From Gerris lacustris (taxonomy: Eukaryota; Arthropoda; Insecta; Hemiptera; Gerridae): a stretch of 64,000 bases of DNA. Shown in pieces: positions 43,749 through 55,795 of the stretch. Below the pieces are notes generated by a model. The model was not told where the DNA came from. It saw nothing but the letters and a program-made list of their open reading frames with translations, and made no database searches. The translations under genes and the position numbers were made by a program. Where the stretch lies: positions 11,936,447-12,000,446 of the forward strand of contig OX578281.1 of the NCBI GenBank assembly GCA_951217055.1, in the 5' to 3' direction. Every line of letters begins with the position of its first letter. Positions within the stretch are counted from its first letter, which is position 1.

Positions 43749-44350
43749 TTGCTTCCGAGCTTACCGAAGGTAACGGAAGCTATGTGATCGTTTCGAAGAA
43801 CGAAAAATTTTTAGGTCTCCGATTTCAAAAATTCCAAGCAGAAATCCGTATCAGACATCAGGGAACATTTTTGGTTCCGTGTCTGTCTATCGGTCTGTCG
43901 TTCAATTTTTGCGAACCAACATATTATCTTAAAAACTACACGTTCAATTTTAATGAAATTTAGGTGGTTGGTCATAATTAGCCCATTGTTGGTCCCATAT
44001 AAGTTTCAACATTCTGCGCCTATTTGTTTCTCTTCCACATGCGCACAAACATACATTTATTTACACCTATAGCTTCAAAAGTACTTATCTGATTAGAATG
44101 AAACTTTTATAGTTTATCAAAAGTAACCCGCAGATAGCCCCAGATTAATTTGAACCGTCTACGCTCTTTAACTTTTGCTAAATTGATACTTTAATTCGTG
44201 TAAAAAATCTTAACAATTTTGACAGATTAAAAAAAACGGGGGAAACAATTAAACCAATTTGACAATAATAACTTGTAAAAGCATAAAATCAATAAAGTAC
44301 GTGGATAGGATGCGAGGAAGCTAAGTGCCACACCAATTTGCAGTCTATTT
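43749..44350 (+). repeat. Dispersed family 1, near-complete copy (reference, about 600 bp)
   Basis: Runs from the head hairpin gcttccgagcttaccgaagg taacggaagc (43751-43780) through gtgtctgtctatcggtctgt, aaaactacacgttcaatttt aatgaaattta, tacatttatttacacctata, aaaacgggggaaacaatta to the end motif gaggaagctaagtgccacac caatttgcagtctattttt. It has no intact frame. The 77-codon frame FASELTEGNGSYVIVSKN recurs in other copies only because the DNA is repeated. Confidence 0.8.
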
Positions 44351-45753
44351 TTTTATACTACCCCAATTATAATAACGTAAACGAAACCATATATCTGATG
44401 TCGACATTTCTACTTATTATCGGTTTATAAATGCATTGACTCAACAATATCAAATAACTACTAACAATAATATATGTTTTAGCCAAAAAAAAGTTATTTT
44501 AACGGTAAAAGAAAATAGGTATTTATCATAAGTATTAAGTATTTTTTATTTTTGATAACGACATGCAATAATGACACAATTATTTCTTGCTTCCTCTTTT
44601 TAAGAGTTCTTTTACCATTTTTATAACCGTAACCTTATTTTTATTATTACTATTTATTCTGTTAACATTTTTATTAACATGAGTGTTCTTTCTTATTTCT
44701 ACTCCACTTGAATTTTAATTGAATACACTCAACCTTTTTTTTTTAAATTAACAATTATGATGACATAGTTACTAAAAATATAAATTACTAAATTAAAGAA
44801 GTCTTCATAAAGAAAACCTTTCAAATCCACAATCACTATAATAACAAAAAGAAAATTTAATTAATAAAAAGTTTATTTTCTTTATAAAAAGAAAGGGAAT
44901 ACTTTGACTAGTTCAAATCGATTTTTGTGCAGTGAAGAGAAAAAGATAAAATAAAATTGTTGATGTTATTGTGTACATGGAAGGATTTTTTTTAAAACGA
45001 GGTTTTTTTTAGAAAGAATTTTAGGGAGAAAGGAAGGGGGGGGGGAGGGGTGGAGAGGATTGATTGCTCGAGAATTGATTAATCTTATTAAAAAGTAGCT
45101 TGCCTTCCTATCAAAAAAGATTTTTTTTTTCCTTTTTATTTTGGGGTTGAGGAATAAAGGGAGATTTGATAGTAAGGTTGGTTGGTATCGGGTTAAAAAC
45201 CAAGCTCCACGGCCACAGCTTCCTAGGGCAAGGGAAAGATTAAACGCGCGGGGTTTTTGAGAGGGGGGCGCTCCGGAGCCTGAGGGGGGGACTTGACGTT
45301 TGATAAATTGATGATGAGACTTGAAAAGGCCTCGGCATGCTGAAAGCCCCCAGTCCCTCAAACCCTGGCAAAGCATCCGCAGGATTTTTTATAGCCCCCC
45401 CCCCTCCCCTTGCCTTGTATTCTACACCGAAAAATCCCCCCTCTAAAACGGGGAGTCGCTACCCCCTTCCTCTTCTACCGTGCAATTACTCACATTGTAC
45501 CCTTTTTCTAGCGTCCGCCGGTTCTATAGAGAGGGAAAGAGAGTGAAAAGTATATGGACATGAAGAGAAAGATGTGCCCTACATAGTCACTGTACCACAG
45601 TTCAGTCCCTCCTCATATCCGTCCTAAGCTCGTAATAACTTCTAGCCCTCCGGTTTTTCAATACATACACACATATCTTTATAAATAACTTCCAGCTATT
45701 TTAACATATTATTATATTTTTTCTCTCTCTGAAATTCACATTGAACCGTACGT
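44351..45753. other. DNA without recognised gene
   Basis: AT-rich to 44930, then a G/C-tract-rich stretch (44985-45480) with open frames of low complexity (44966-45376 minus, 45337-45546 plus) that resemble no family. Confidence 0.35.
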
Positions 45754-46440
45754 AAAGGCGCGTCCACACTATGCCGAATGAGGCCGATCGGCCTGTGTCT
45801 GTCGGTGCGTTCGGCACAGTACGTTCGGGACGGCATGACGTCCTCATTCATTACTTTAGTAGTGCGGACGCCCCGATCGGTGCCGAAACATCTCACGAGT
45901 ACCTGCAAGGTAGTTTCCTTTCTGTTCTTGAATAAGTGCATCCATGATGAGTGACGATGCTGTTCTCTAGCAGTTGCTGCAGGAATAATGATTGGAGTAG
46001 TTTTGAAACGTCATTTTTATGTTCACCGTCGGAGAGTTTGGATTCGTCCAAGTGTCCTCAATGGTAGAAGAAAATACAGAGCCAGCGAATGTATGAAAGA
46101 CCTATTAATTGATGAAGTAAATGAGTTGAATTTGGAGTATAGGAATGACGTGGGATTCAGCACCTTTCTTAGAATGAAAAGTTCTGATTTCGAGCATTTG
46201 TTGAATATGATTGGACCGACAATCTCTAAAAAAAAATATCTCCTTCAGAGAAGCCATTCCTGCAAGTGGACGCCTTGCAGTCACACAAGCCACACTGAGG
46301 CCGATCGACACGTCTGCACTACAAACTTCGGTTCAGTTTGGCTTTCTTTGATCAGGACCGAGCTAATTCGGGTTGGATTTGGCACGATTCGGATCGGCTT
46401 TCGGCACGTCAGCAAAGCCGACCGAAATATAAAAATAAAT
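45754..46440 (+). mobile_element. PIF/Harbinger element remnant
   Basis: The left end aaggcgcgtccacactatgc has the Harbinger-type GGCGCGTCCACACTA start, and its inverse-like tagtgcggacgcccc occurs at 45861-45876. GC-rich subterminal text (gccgatcgg, ttcggcac) recurs at 46299-46430 after the transposase fragment. No clean right terminus seen. Confidence 0.55.
45988..46311 (+). pseudogene. PIF/Harbinger transposase N-terminal fragment, frameshifted
   Basis: Reads HRRRVWIRPSVLNGRRKYRA, then SECMKDLLIDEVNELNLEYR, then NDVGFSTFLRMKSSDFEHLL and NMIGPTIS. This matches the Harbinger N-terminal region (RRRxWVRPWLxxRxxxGxxxxLLxEL, FxxFLRMxxxxFxxLLxxVxPxI). In the A tract after TISKK the frame shifts by one base, and the next frame continues REAIPASGRLAVTQATL, as expected for REAIPxxxRLAVTLRyLA. 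It then ends in element-terminal DNA. The DDE catalytic part is deleted. Confidence 0.75.
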
Positions 46441-46456
46441 ATTATGTATGCAGGGC

Positions 46457-46548
46457 TTGTAGTGAGTCACTGAAAGTCACTAAAAGTCACTTATTTTGAC
46501 GAGAGTCACTTATTTAAAAAAAAGTCACTGAAAGTCACTTATTTGGGC
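46457..46548 (+). repeat. Short tandem GAAAGTCACTTATTT-type repeat
   Basis: gagtcactgaaagtcactaa aagtcacttattttgacgag and further 'aaagtcactgaaagtcactt' copies, irregular units of 10-25 bp. Confidence 0.7.
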
Positions 46549-46639
46549 TTACAAGGATAATTTTTTGTGTTTTTTAAATACACAACATATATTTTAACTG
46601 TTTTTCAAAAGGGATTTTGTAAGCTCAAAACTTTTTTTA

Positions 46640-46835
46640 ACTATGAATTTTCAAATTCGATTTTAATATTGGCCGCTATTTTGAAGTTATCAATATTTGA
46701 ATTTATAAACTTTGACAGTTAATAATGCCGAAAGTATAAATATGGTTTTGACTTATAGCATATCGTTGGAACCAGACACTTTGGTGGCCTCCGAAGTGAG
46801 GAAAAGTTCCAAGGTACCCCGTACCCGGTTTTTTT
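46640..46835 (-). repeat. Relative of the 6.4-7.2 kb retroposon lacking the 5S-like box
   Basis: On the minus strand: gggtacggggtaccttggaa, cttttcctcacttcggaggc caccaaagtg, then tctggttccaacgatatgct. The first part matches 6388-6436 and the second matches 6720 onward, so the 6436-6718 segment holding the hairpins and 5S box C is absent here. Confidence 0.65.
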
Positions 46836-47997
46836 TTGTTTTTTTTTTTCGTACAGTTACGGTACACAAAATCAAATGAACAAAAAACCGTTCTAAAATT
46901 TGTATAATTGCATTTGTTTAACAGTGCTAAACAACAAAAAGTAACTAAAATAATTTTTTTTTTACTTAAAATTAACTACTAGCGACTACTGGAGTGGTAG
47001 CGAGAAGCGAAGAGAGTGAGACGTGGTAGGTAGCCGATCGGGAGGGCTTGGGTGGGAAGGCCCTACCATGCGCGGTAGTGGGAGACACTATACCTATTGA
47101 GAGCGGGCAGACTCGATTGTACACCTCCTATATCTTCCTAACTCCCTGTTCCAATATCTTCTCTACTCGTGTAACGCTAGTTTTTGATAACGCTTTTCGA
47201 GGTTATCTGCCATAGCCAAGATATTAAAATGTCAAAATGAGCGCAGAAGGTTGAAACTTATATTGGACCTACCATACAAATTTAATTATATTTGGACAAG
47301 TAATTTATACGATATGCTGGGTCGCAATAACTGAGCAGACAGACCGACAGACAGACACTGAACCTTCAATCCTTTGTTGGCATCGATGTATAATTTTCCT
47401 GTGTTTAGGTTACCACAGATACAACAACTGCCAAGTTTCAAATTTTTGTGTCGTGTATTTTCGTAGATATGTTCCTTTACAGAAGCGTACAGAGAAGCGT
47501 AGGAATATATTATATAGGTCCTTATTTTTGCCTACAGGCCCTAAAAACGAGTATAGTTTGAGTGTCTTCTCTTATGATATAAACCCTGAATGATTCGCAT
47601 GCATAGAAGTTTATCACATTGTTTTAAATCTGAGTTGAGCAGAATATCAATAGAAACATATACAAATATATAATTTTTTTTTTTTAATTCAAAACATAAA
47701 AATATTATAATATATATCTGATCTATAAATTTTATACATCCTAAGTGCAATCTCGTCTAAGCTTAGCTTATTGAGTCTTGTGGTATCACTTATAGTAGTA
47801 TTGCTTTATCTATCTGTATCATAGAGAATTAAATTATTTCTTGTATTGCATTATAAAGTTTCTACGTGAGTCTTAAAAAAATAAAAATATAAATATAGAG
47901 AAATATATGTATTGTTTTTATACATGTAGAAATTCGCTCTGGTTCATTCTATAATGTTTTATCTCCATTTTACTTGCAACTTCTACAAAACAGTGTC
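46836..47997. other. DNA without recognised gene
   Basis: A GC-richer island at 46978-47115 (gggagggcttgggtgggaag) has no frame. 47215-47375 carries a tract with gacagaccgacagacagaca beside a box-like region. The 47541-47750 minus frame has no family. Confidence 0.35.
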
Positions 47998-49300
47998 AGG
48001 AAAATTTATTTTGCTTCCGAGCTTACCGAAGGTAACGGAAGCTATGTAATCATTCTGAGGACCGGAAATATTTTGTCTCCGATTAAAAAAATTCCAAGAC
48101 AAATATTTGTTTCTGTCATGAAGGAGTATTTTTGGTTCCGTGTCTGTCTGTCGGTCTGTCACTCAATTTTTGCGAACCAACATATTTTAAAAACTACTCT
48201 TCCAAATTTAATGAAATTTAAATGGTTTAGGTAATAATTAGCGGATTTTTAGTCCGATATAAATTTTAAACTTCTGCGTCTATTTGTTTCTCTTCAACAT
48301 GGGCACACAAAGGTTACATGATAAAATTACACAGGAAAAAATTACACAGGGAAAAAATTACACATTTAAAGTTTTAGGAAAAGTTAATTAGTTTGGCTGT
48401 CTTAGTCTTTTACGGAAATTCTCACAAAATCATCGGAGTATCTCTGGTATGATGGCATGATAATAAGCAAAATTTCCGCTATTGGGCTGCTGCAAACCCT
48501 CCTGAACTTAATGAACGGCCATATGGGCTACTACCCTTTTTTCCCCTAGGCCACCCTACCTTATAATTTCAAATTTGATTGCGTTTTTTGATAGCAGGTT
48601 TGGAATCTATGACAAAAATAAGAATATTTCACATCAAACATATTTCTATACCTCCAATATTTCGCCCCCTATATTAGGGCAAAAGTATAAAATTGGTAGA
48701 TTTCCCATAGATCCTAGATGAAAATTAACTTGCCTTTACATGGTATAGACCCCCCAAGTTTCATTAATTTATCTTAAATCATTCAAAAGTTAAGAGGGGG
48801 TACTTTAGAACCACCCTGTATGTGGGCTTCAGCAAGGGCCTGGGCTGACTGAATCTCTTCCCATCCTCTAAGCTAGAAGACTATAACCTCATAGTTTAAC
48901 ATTTATCGATCCACTTGCTATAACATTTATTTCATTAAATGTGTAATTTCTTATTCATGTAATGTTTTCCATGTGTAATTTTTTCCGTGTAATTTTTTCC
49001 TGTGTAATTCTTTCCTGACACCGACACAAATATACATTAATTTACACCTATCTCTTCAAATGTATACTCATCTGATTTTTATTAAATTCGGACGGTGTGT
49101 CCTAAGTAGACTGCACATACCACCAGAATAATTTGAACCGTCTAAGCTCTTTAACTTTCATGTTAAAAAACAATTTTGACTTAAAAATAACAAGGAAAAA
49201 CAAATAATTTAAACAATAACGGCTTGCAAAAGCATAAAAGCAATATAGTACGTGAGACGGTGCGAGGAAGCTATGTGCCACACTAATTTGCAGTTTATTT
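47998..49300 (+). repeat. Dispersed family 1 copy split by a TIR element
   Basis: The 5' part (47998-48311) has the head hairpin, the gtgtctgtctgtcggtctgt tract and aaaactactcttccaaattt aatgaaattt. The 3' part (49024-49300) resumes at acacaaatatacattaattt and ends gaggaagctatgtgccacac taatttgcag. The interruption is the element at 48312-49023. Confidence 0.8.
48312..49023. mobile_element. 712-bp TIR element with iterated ATTACACAGG ends, inserted in family 1
   Basis: The left end has aaaattacacaggaaaaaat then tacacagggaaaaaattaca. The right end holds the inverse words (tgtgtaattttttccgtgta attttttcctgtgtaattc). Direct repeats acacaaa at 48305-48311 and 49024-49030 look like a 7-bp target duplication. 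The inside has no frame. The iterated 14-15-bp units at both ends suggest transposase binding sites (inference). The text cagtgtcaggaaaattta just before 47998 resembles the right terminus inverted. Confidence 0.65.
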
Positions 49301-49350
49301 TTGCCGGCTTAAGTGGGCAGTTGATTTAGCTGTAATAAATCTTTCATTTG

Positions 49351-49415
49351 GACGAGTCTCGATCCACCGACCTCGGATTCTGCAAGCATAAGTGCTAACC
49401 ATTGCACAACGGAGG
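49351..49415 (-). mobile_element. tRNA-like SINE head or tRNA pseudogene
   Basis: On the minus strand: tccgttgtgcaatggttagc, acttatgcttgcagaatccg, aggtcggtggatcgagactc. This has a D-arm-like A box (GTGCAATGGTTAGC) and a B-box-like GGATCGAGACTC at tRNA spacing. The acceptor stem is not convincing, so a SINE head or decayed tRNA is preferred over a functional gene. Confidence 0.45.
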
Positions 49416-49473
49416 TAGATGATTTTTCACTGAATTAGCATATAAGGGTAATATTATATACATTATAATAATA

Positions 49474-49515
<42 letters not shown>

Positions 49516-50154
49516 TTCATGTTTTTTCATCATTATTCGCTAAAATGTGGATAAAATTATTTTATTTTTCAATTAAATTCCACAAAACCATTTCTTTATC
49601 CTGAAATAATAAAATCGTCAACAAATGCAATAAAAGCAATGCATAAAATCAACTGTGTCTAGAACTTAAGTTTCACTTCTAATGCGTGAGAGTCTCGCAC
49701 ATATTTTTATTTTTATTTTTCACTACATTATGCACCAATATTAAATTGTCACTTTATGAATTGTCTTGATATGTTGAAAAAAATAAACACTATTTCAATT
49801 TCTATTAAATCACCCCCCCCCCCCCAACAAGGGGGGGGGGGGCTTTGTTGTTGAACTTGATTAATAAACAGAGCACGCATTGTTTATATTTTTTAGTTTT
49901 TTGATATTTTATATTTTGCATATACCTTGTTTTTCACATGCAGTATTCTTTTTGAACTTTTGATTAAAAAAAAGGACGAAAAATTGGTATACGATCAATT
50001 TCATTCAAATTTATTAATAAAAATTTATTTTTCTTTCTATCTATACCTCTTTCAAACCTGGACCTGAAATATTATTTCCCCTCTATGAAAAGCGCCAATT
50101 AAACCACCCAATTCGGTTTGCTCACTGAACCATGCCGGCCCACACCAAATCAAA

Positions 50155-50229
<75 letters not shown>

Positions 50230-50788
50230 TTCTTTTTTTTTTTGTTTATCAGTTAAAAAGTATAAGCACTATATTTTGTGCCCTCTCGACTCTGAGTAAT
50301 GCTAACGAGGCACCCCCCCCCCCCCACAAACATACACACGAAACCAAAATTACAATTCATTTCATGTTTGAATATAACATACAAAAGTTAATTGAATATA
50401 TATTTCCAATATTACTTTGGTTTTTATATAAATGCAAGCTCACTCACTTTTACACAATTCCCCATCTCCTGAATAATATTAAAATGTATGTATTATAACA
50501 AAAAAAAAGATGTATTAATAAAGTAAGTAAAAAAAGACAATAAATTATTTTAAATTCCGTAATAATCTCTGATCATTGAATTAAAAACATGATTAATATT
50601 ATTAAATGAATATTTTATTATTGAAATAATGACAAAAGCATCTAAAGTTATATATTTTTTATTTTTCTTTGTTCTTTACAAACTCATTGTATTATATTTT
50701 TCATACGAAATGCTTGATTCATGTCGCAGTAAATAATGAAATTCTGTCAAGATAGATAAATTTGATTAAAGGTTTTTTTTTAATTTTG
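49416..50788. other. AT-rich DNA with microsatellites
   Basis: TA runs at 49476-49512 and 50158-50225, C tract then G tract at 49813-49842 (a hairpin-prone ccccccccccccc...gggggggggggg pair) and a C tract near 50312-50325. No gene recognised. Confidence 0.6.
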
Positions 50789-52495
50789 TTTCCGAACTCA
50801 TTAAAGGTATTGGAAGCTATGTGATCGTTCTGAAGAATGAAAAATTTTTAGGTCTTCGATTTCAAAAATTCCAAGACAGAAATCCGTTTCAGAGATCAAG
50901 GAACATTTTTGGTTCCGTGTCTGTTGGTCTGTCGCTCAATTTTGGTGAACCCAACATATCCTAAAAACTAATAGTCCGATGTCATTGAAATTTGGATGGT
51001 AGCTCATAATTAGTCCTTTGTGAGTTTCATATAAGTTTCAACCTTCTGTGACCATTTGTTTCTCTTCTACATACGTACAAACATAAAAACCACTCCAATC
51101 GTCTTGAAAATACCCAAAACGGATAATTCCTTTGAAATATCAATTTCATATTTTTTGGGGCAAAACAATATTTTTCCTTTAGGTAAGTAAAAGTAAAAAG
51201 TTTAAAAAGTAGATAGACAGACTGAAAACAGACACGAGGCCAAAAATGTGCCTTGAAGCCTGAAACACATTTTGCCATTTTTGGTCTGTTTGTAAAATTT
51301 TAGTGATATTAAATTTGATAAACTAAAATGGGGAAGCATTTGTTCTAGTAATAAATATTAGAGGATTAATAATAAAGATTATTAAGTAAAAATCCCGTCA
51401 AGTACTTGCCAACAAGCTACTAAAAGGGTTTCTTCGGTCATAAAGTTTCCTACATTATTATTCTTTTTTTTTATTTTTACTTAAATATGTATAAAAAAGT
51501 TGCACTTTGAAGAATAAAAGTGTCCATATTATTCTTTAGCGTCTTTGGTATGCACTTATTTGGTTTTTTTAGGGTTTCGTTGGTAAAACCAACGAAGTTA
51601 TAGTTTCGTTCATGTGTCTGTCTGTCTGTCACTCTGTACGGTCCCAATAACTTTTGAATAAAAAGAGATAGAAACGTGAAACTTTCCAATATTAAAGATC
51701 GTTTTGACGCGCACACAGGAAAAATATAGATAACTCACGTCATGCGAAAACAATATTTTTTTAAAATTTTGAGTGGGGTATCAAATGAAAGGTATTGAAA
51801 AATAGATTACAAATATATATATCACTTAGGGAAAGTGTTCAATTTTCGGCGCCATTTTGTCAAAAACCATCGAAATTTTGCGTGTCCACCCCCCCTAAAA
51901 TCGTATTTCCGATCTTACTAAAAATATAGAAAAATATGCAAAATGTGTGGTCTGATGGGCCAAAGAAAAAATAAGAATAGCAACTTGGTCGGATTAACTG
52001 GGAATCCAAGATGGCGGCTGATTGATGTCACGGGAAAAAAAATATTTTTTTAAAATTTTGAGTGGGGTATCAAGTGAAAGGTATTGATGAGTAGATTACA
52101 AAAATATATAACGCTTGTGGAAAGCGTTTAATTTTCTACGCCATTTTGTCAAAAACATCCAAATCCCCCCAACTACTAATTTCATATTTACAACACCGAC
52201 GAAACCCTTTTTACGTGAGACTTCACGCACTACCAATTTATTCAAATGTAGCCTCTAGATATAATTTTTTTATAGCCCCAGAGAGCTTTCTTTTATAGAT
52301 AGTCTCAAAATAATTTCAACCGTTTGCGCTCTTAAAATTTTACTAAATCACTCTATTAATTCATGTAAAAATCAAAAGAATATTCACAGATTATCACAGA
52401 GGGTAGAATTAAATAAATTTGACAATAATTGGTTGAAATAGCATAAAATCATTAGAAAGCTATGTGCCACATTCTTTGGTAGGCTATTTTTTCTA
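50789..52495 (+). repeat. Dispersed family 1 copy interrupted by other repeats
   Basis: The 5' part runs 50789-51078 (gtttccgaactcattaaagg to acatacgtacaaacata). The 3' part is 52215-52495 (taatttcaaccgtttgcgct to agctatgtgccacattcttt). Between them lie a fragment ending like the 6.4-7.2 kb retroposon (51085-51195), an inverted repeat J fragment (about 51385-51455) and a hairpin-headed repeat K (51571-52212). Confidence 0.65.
51571..52212 (+). repeat. Hairpin-headed dispersed repeat K
   Basis: Head hairpin ttcgttggt-aaa-accaacgaa (51576-51596, 9-bp stem), then tgtctgtctgtctgtc (51615-51630) and cccaataacttttgaataaa. The body has two related halves, each with tttttttaaaattttgagtg, gggtatcaaxtgaaaggtat and 'gccattttgtcaaaaac', and ends gacgaaaccctttttac, echoing the head. 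Non-coding. Confidence 0.65.
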
Positions 52496-53494
52496 TAAAA
52501 CTCAACCACACTATTTTCTTTATTATTTTTTTGTTAAAAATTCTAAAGAAAAGGGAATTTTACAGTATAAAATCTGTAGTTACAAATATGTATAACAAAT
52601 CAATATTAAAAACGTAAATTATTTGCAGGATTTAAAATATATCTATCACAATTGTAAATATATTTCTAAAGTAAACTAAACTTTGTTAGGATATTGAAAT
52701 ATTTATTGATGTGTACATGTATATTTATATATATTTCTTTTATTGTAGCCATTTATTTTTAGTATAAAATATTAATATGGTTTTATTTTGTCCCATAAAA
52801 TATAACTGGTATATGTTAGGAATTTTCTTTTTTTTCTTTTTCGCTGTTTCGCCGAGCCAAATGTTTGCAGTTTGGATGTAGAGGGCGTCTAACGGTCCGA
52901 AAGCCTGTTGTTCTAGCCTCACCAGGCGATATAATATATAACACAAGCGTCAGAGTGTCCCTATGGTAGGTCTGGTGTCTGGAACCCCGTTATACATACA
53001 AAAATATAGAACCCACCCCCCTCTTCACTCTGGCTATACATCTAATGTAAATATTTGTCACTTTGGACTCACCCAACCCCTTTTACCCTCTCTTTCTACC
53101 TCTTCCATCGACTGACAAAGTACATACATACTTTTATATATAATACCACCCTTAGCCAGAGCTATCCAAGTCCTAGCCCTTCTAAAGGTCCCTTCGAAAT
53201 ATCCAAGCCACACATCAAAAACATTTCAGTTTTAATGGAATACAAACTGTAAAAAAAAAACTTATCCCTTCCTCCCAACAAGGCTTCAAAGCCTTACTAA
53301 AGTCAAAAATATGCAAATATTATAGGTTTACACCTAGTTATACCGACCTATTTCCTTTTTTTTAAACATCATTAAGGTGGTTTCTATTCGGTAACGAAGT
53401 AAAGCTTTATATCGAACTTTCAACATCTAACATTGTTAGCCCTTTTCAAAACTTCGAATGTCTAAAAATAAAGTTATTGATATAATAAAATACT
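52496..53494. other. DNA without recognised gene
   Basis: AT-rich to 52850, then mixed sequence. The frame 53055-53252 is rich in S, P and T and matches no family. Confidence 0.35.
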
Positions 53495-54068
53495 TTATCT
53501 ACGATTGATACGAAATATAAACATTGTATCTCTGTTTAGATGCGTAGAAAGTGATTCTTTACGTACTTGTATTCATTGCGCATGCGCGTCTCACAGTTCT
53601 GAAGAATTCCTCTTCTTTACCACACTAGTGCGGTATAGAAGAGGAATTCTTCAGCTTTACGCACGATTAGTGAGTTTGTTTACATTTAACAAAACTAATT
53701 TGGTGTTCTTTTATTAAAGTAACTGTTTATATCGAGATTTTAGTGAAAAACAATGAGTGAATCAAGTGACTTTGACGAAAATGTGGAGAATGATAATCCT
53801 CCAGAAATAATTAATTCGGCAAAAAATACAACTAATGAATTAATGCCATCTTTATCAAGAGAGAGATACGAACTTACATACAGCAAGTTTATTTGTTTCT
53901 GTATTTATTATTTAAATCTAACAATCGTTGATAAAGTACGGTACGCAACTCGTGCGAAAACGGCATTTTGCATTGCTCGTGTGGTTTTACTACCCTCGCT
54001 GTCGCTCGGGTGCAAACTCCACACTCGCATGCAAAATGCTACTTTCCGCACTCGACGCGTAATGTACT
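53495..54068 (+). mobile_element. Q'-P' composite element (inverted relative to 62.2-63.35 kb)
   Basis: Module Q (53495-53934) begins ttatctacgattgatacgaa and ends with its inverse-like caatcgttgataa. Inside is a 56-bp palindrome (53599-53654, ctgaagaattcctcttct and its inverse) followed 100 bp later by an ATG frame. Module P (53935-54068) is a 134-bp imperfect hairpin with ends agtacggtacgc/gcgtaatgtact and loop containing ccctcgctgtcgctcggg. Two direct Q/P pairs lie at 62199-63347 and a fragment at 18489-18735. Confidence 0.75.
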
Positions 54069-54121
54069 ATTATTTTACCTATGTTATGAAACCTTTCAAA
54101 AAACGCCTTAACAATTCTTAA
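53753..54121 (+). pseudogene. N-terminus of a transposase/recombinase-like protein fused to element end
   Basis: Residues 1-45 read MSESSDFDENVENDNPPEII then NSAKNTTNELMPSLSRERYE and LTYSKF. The acidic start followed by [NE]LxPSxSRxRYExxYxxF resembles the N-terminal SAM-like core-binding part of tyrosine-recombinase-type proteins widespread in insects (Crypton-like). That assignment is from memory. The same start is recognisable, less intact, on the minus strand at about 62514 and 63095. After residue 46 the frame runs into the P hairpin and is not conserved protein. Likely a deletion derivative that kept the promoter and first codons. Confidence 0.45.
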
Positions 54122-54177
54122 CGATATTTATAAAGTGGTAATTTGACTTCAAAAAGTGATTAGTTAATAATTCGGTA

Positions 54178-54405
54178 CTTCTTTAGATTGTTACTCCCCT
54201 ATGTTTTTTCTTAGGTTATAAATGACTTTGAATAAATAACAATTAAGACCAAGGGATGCTTAGTCTAATGTTCTTTGGGACAAAGGAATATCACACTTCT
54301 GTATTTATAGGGAAGTAACAGTCTAAAGAAGAACATTCCGTTCACCTTCATTAGATTGTTACTCCCCTATGTTTTTTTTATAAGGGGAATAACAATCTAA
54401 AGAAG
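54178..54405 (+). mobile_element. Composite MITE, long plus short unit
   Basis: Long unit 54178-54331, spacer gaacattccgttcacc, short unit 54346-54405. It has the same order and spacer as 895-1141. Confidence 0.75.
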
Positions 54406-54851
54406 GGCTAATAATTCTGTCACCAATTTGCTTCCGATCTTACCGAAGGTAACGAAAGCTCGTTCTAAAAAACGAAAATATTTTTGGTCTCCGATTTCAA
54501 AAAGTCAAAGACTGAAATACGTTTCAGACATCAGGGAACAATTTTGGTTCCGTGTCTGTCTGTTCATCTGTCACATATAATATCTTAACATATAATATCT
54601 TAAAAACTGTTCATATGATTTTATTGAACTTCGGATGCTTGGCCATAATTAGCCCATTGTTGGTCCCATAATATATGTTTAAACCTTCTGCGTCAATATG
54701 ATACTCTTCCACATGCGCACAAACATACATTTATTTACACCTATACAATCAAATGCACTGTCTGATTTTTTATGAAATTTGGATAGTTTGTCGAAAGTAG
54801 CCTGCAGATGGCCTCAGAATTTCAACCGTCTGGCTCCTTAAATTTTGCTAC

Positions 54852-55648
<797 letters not shown>

Positions 55649-55795
55649 GCTACATTGATACTTTAATTAATGTAAACAAACAAAACAATTTTGATATTAA
55701 ACTAAATTTGATAATAATAGGTTTTAATATTATGAAATCATTAAATTTTACAAAATAGAACACGAGAAAGCTATCTGCCACACAATTTGGTAGAT

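Noticed and set aside
43730..43963. Conserved protein family starting FASELTEGNGSYVIV, seen in several copies
   Set aside because: The repeated element is non-coding. Frames differ between copies beyond the first residues and contain stops; similarity is at DNA level.
44966..45546. 136-codon minus frame and 69-codon plus frame in a G/C-tract region
   Set aside because: Low-complexity composition and no recognisable domain; frames arise from tracts.
49351..49415. Functional tRNA gene
   Set aside because: A- and B-box spacing is tRNA-like, but the acceptor stem does not pair convincingly and no CCA-side structure is clear. Kept only as a tRNA-like relic.
53221..53310. Reverse-transcriptase-like words (LIPSSQQGFKALLKSK)
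   Set aside because: Short, with stops immediately upstream and no neighbouring RT motifs; likely chance.
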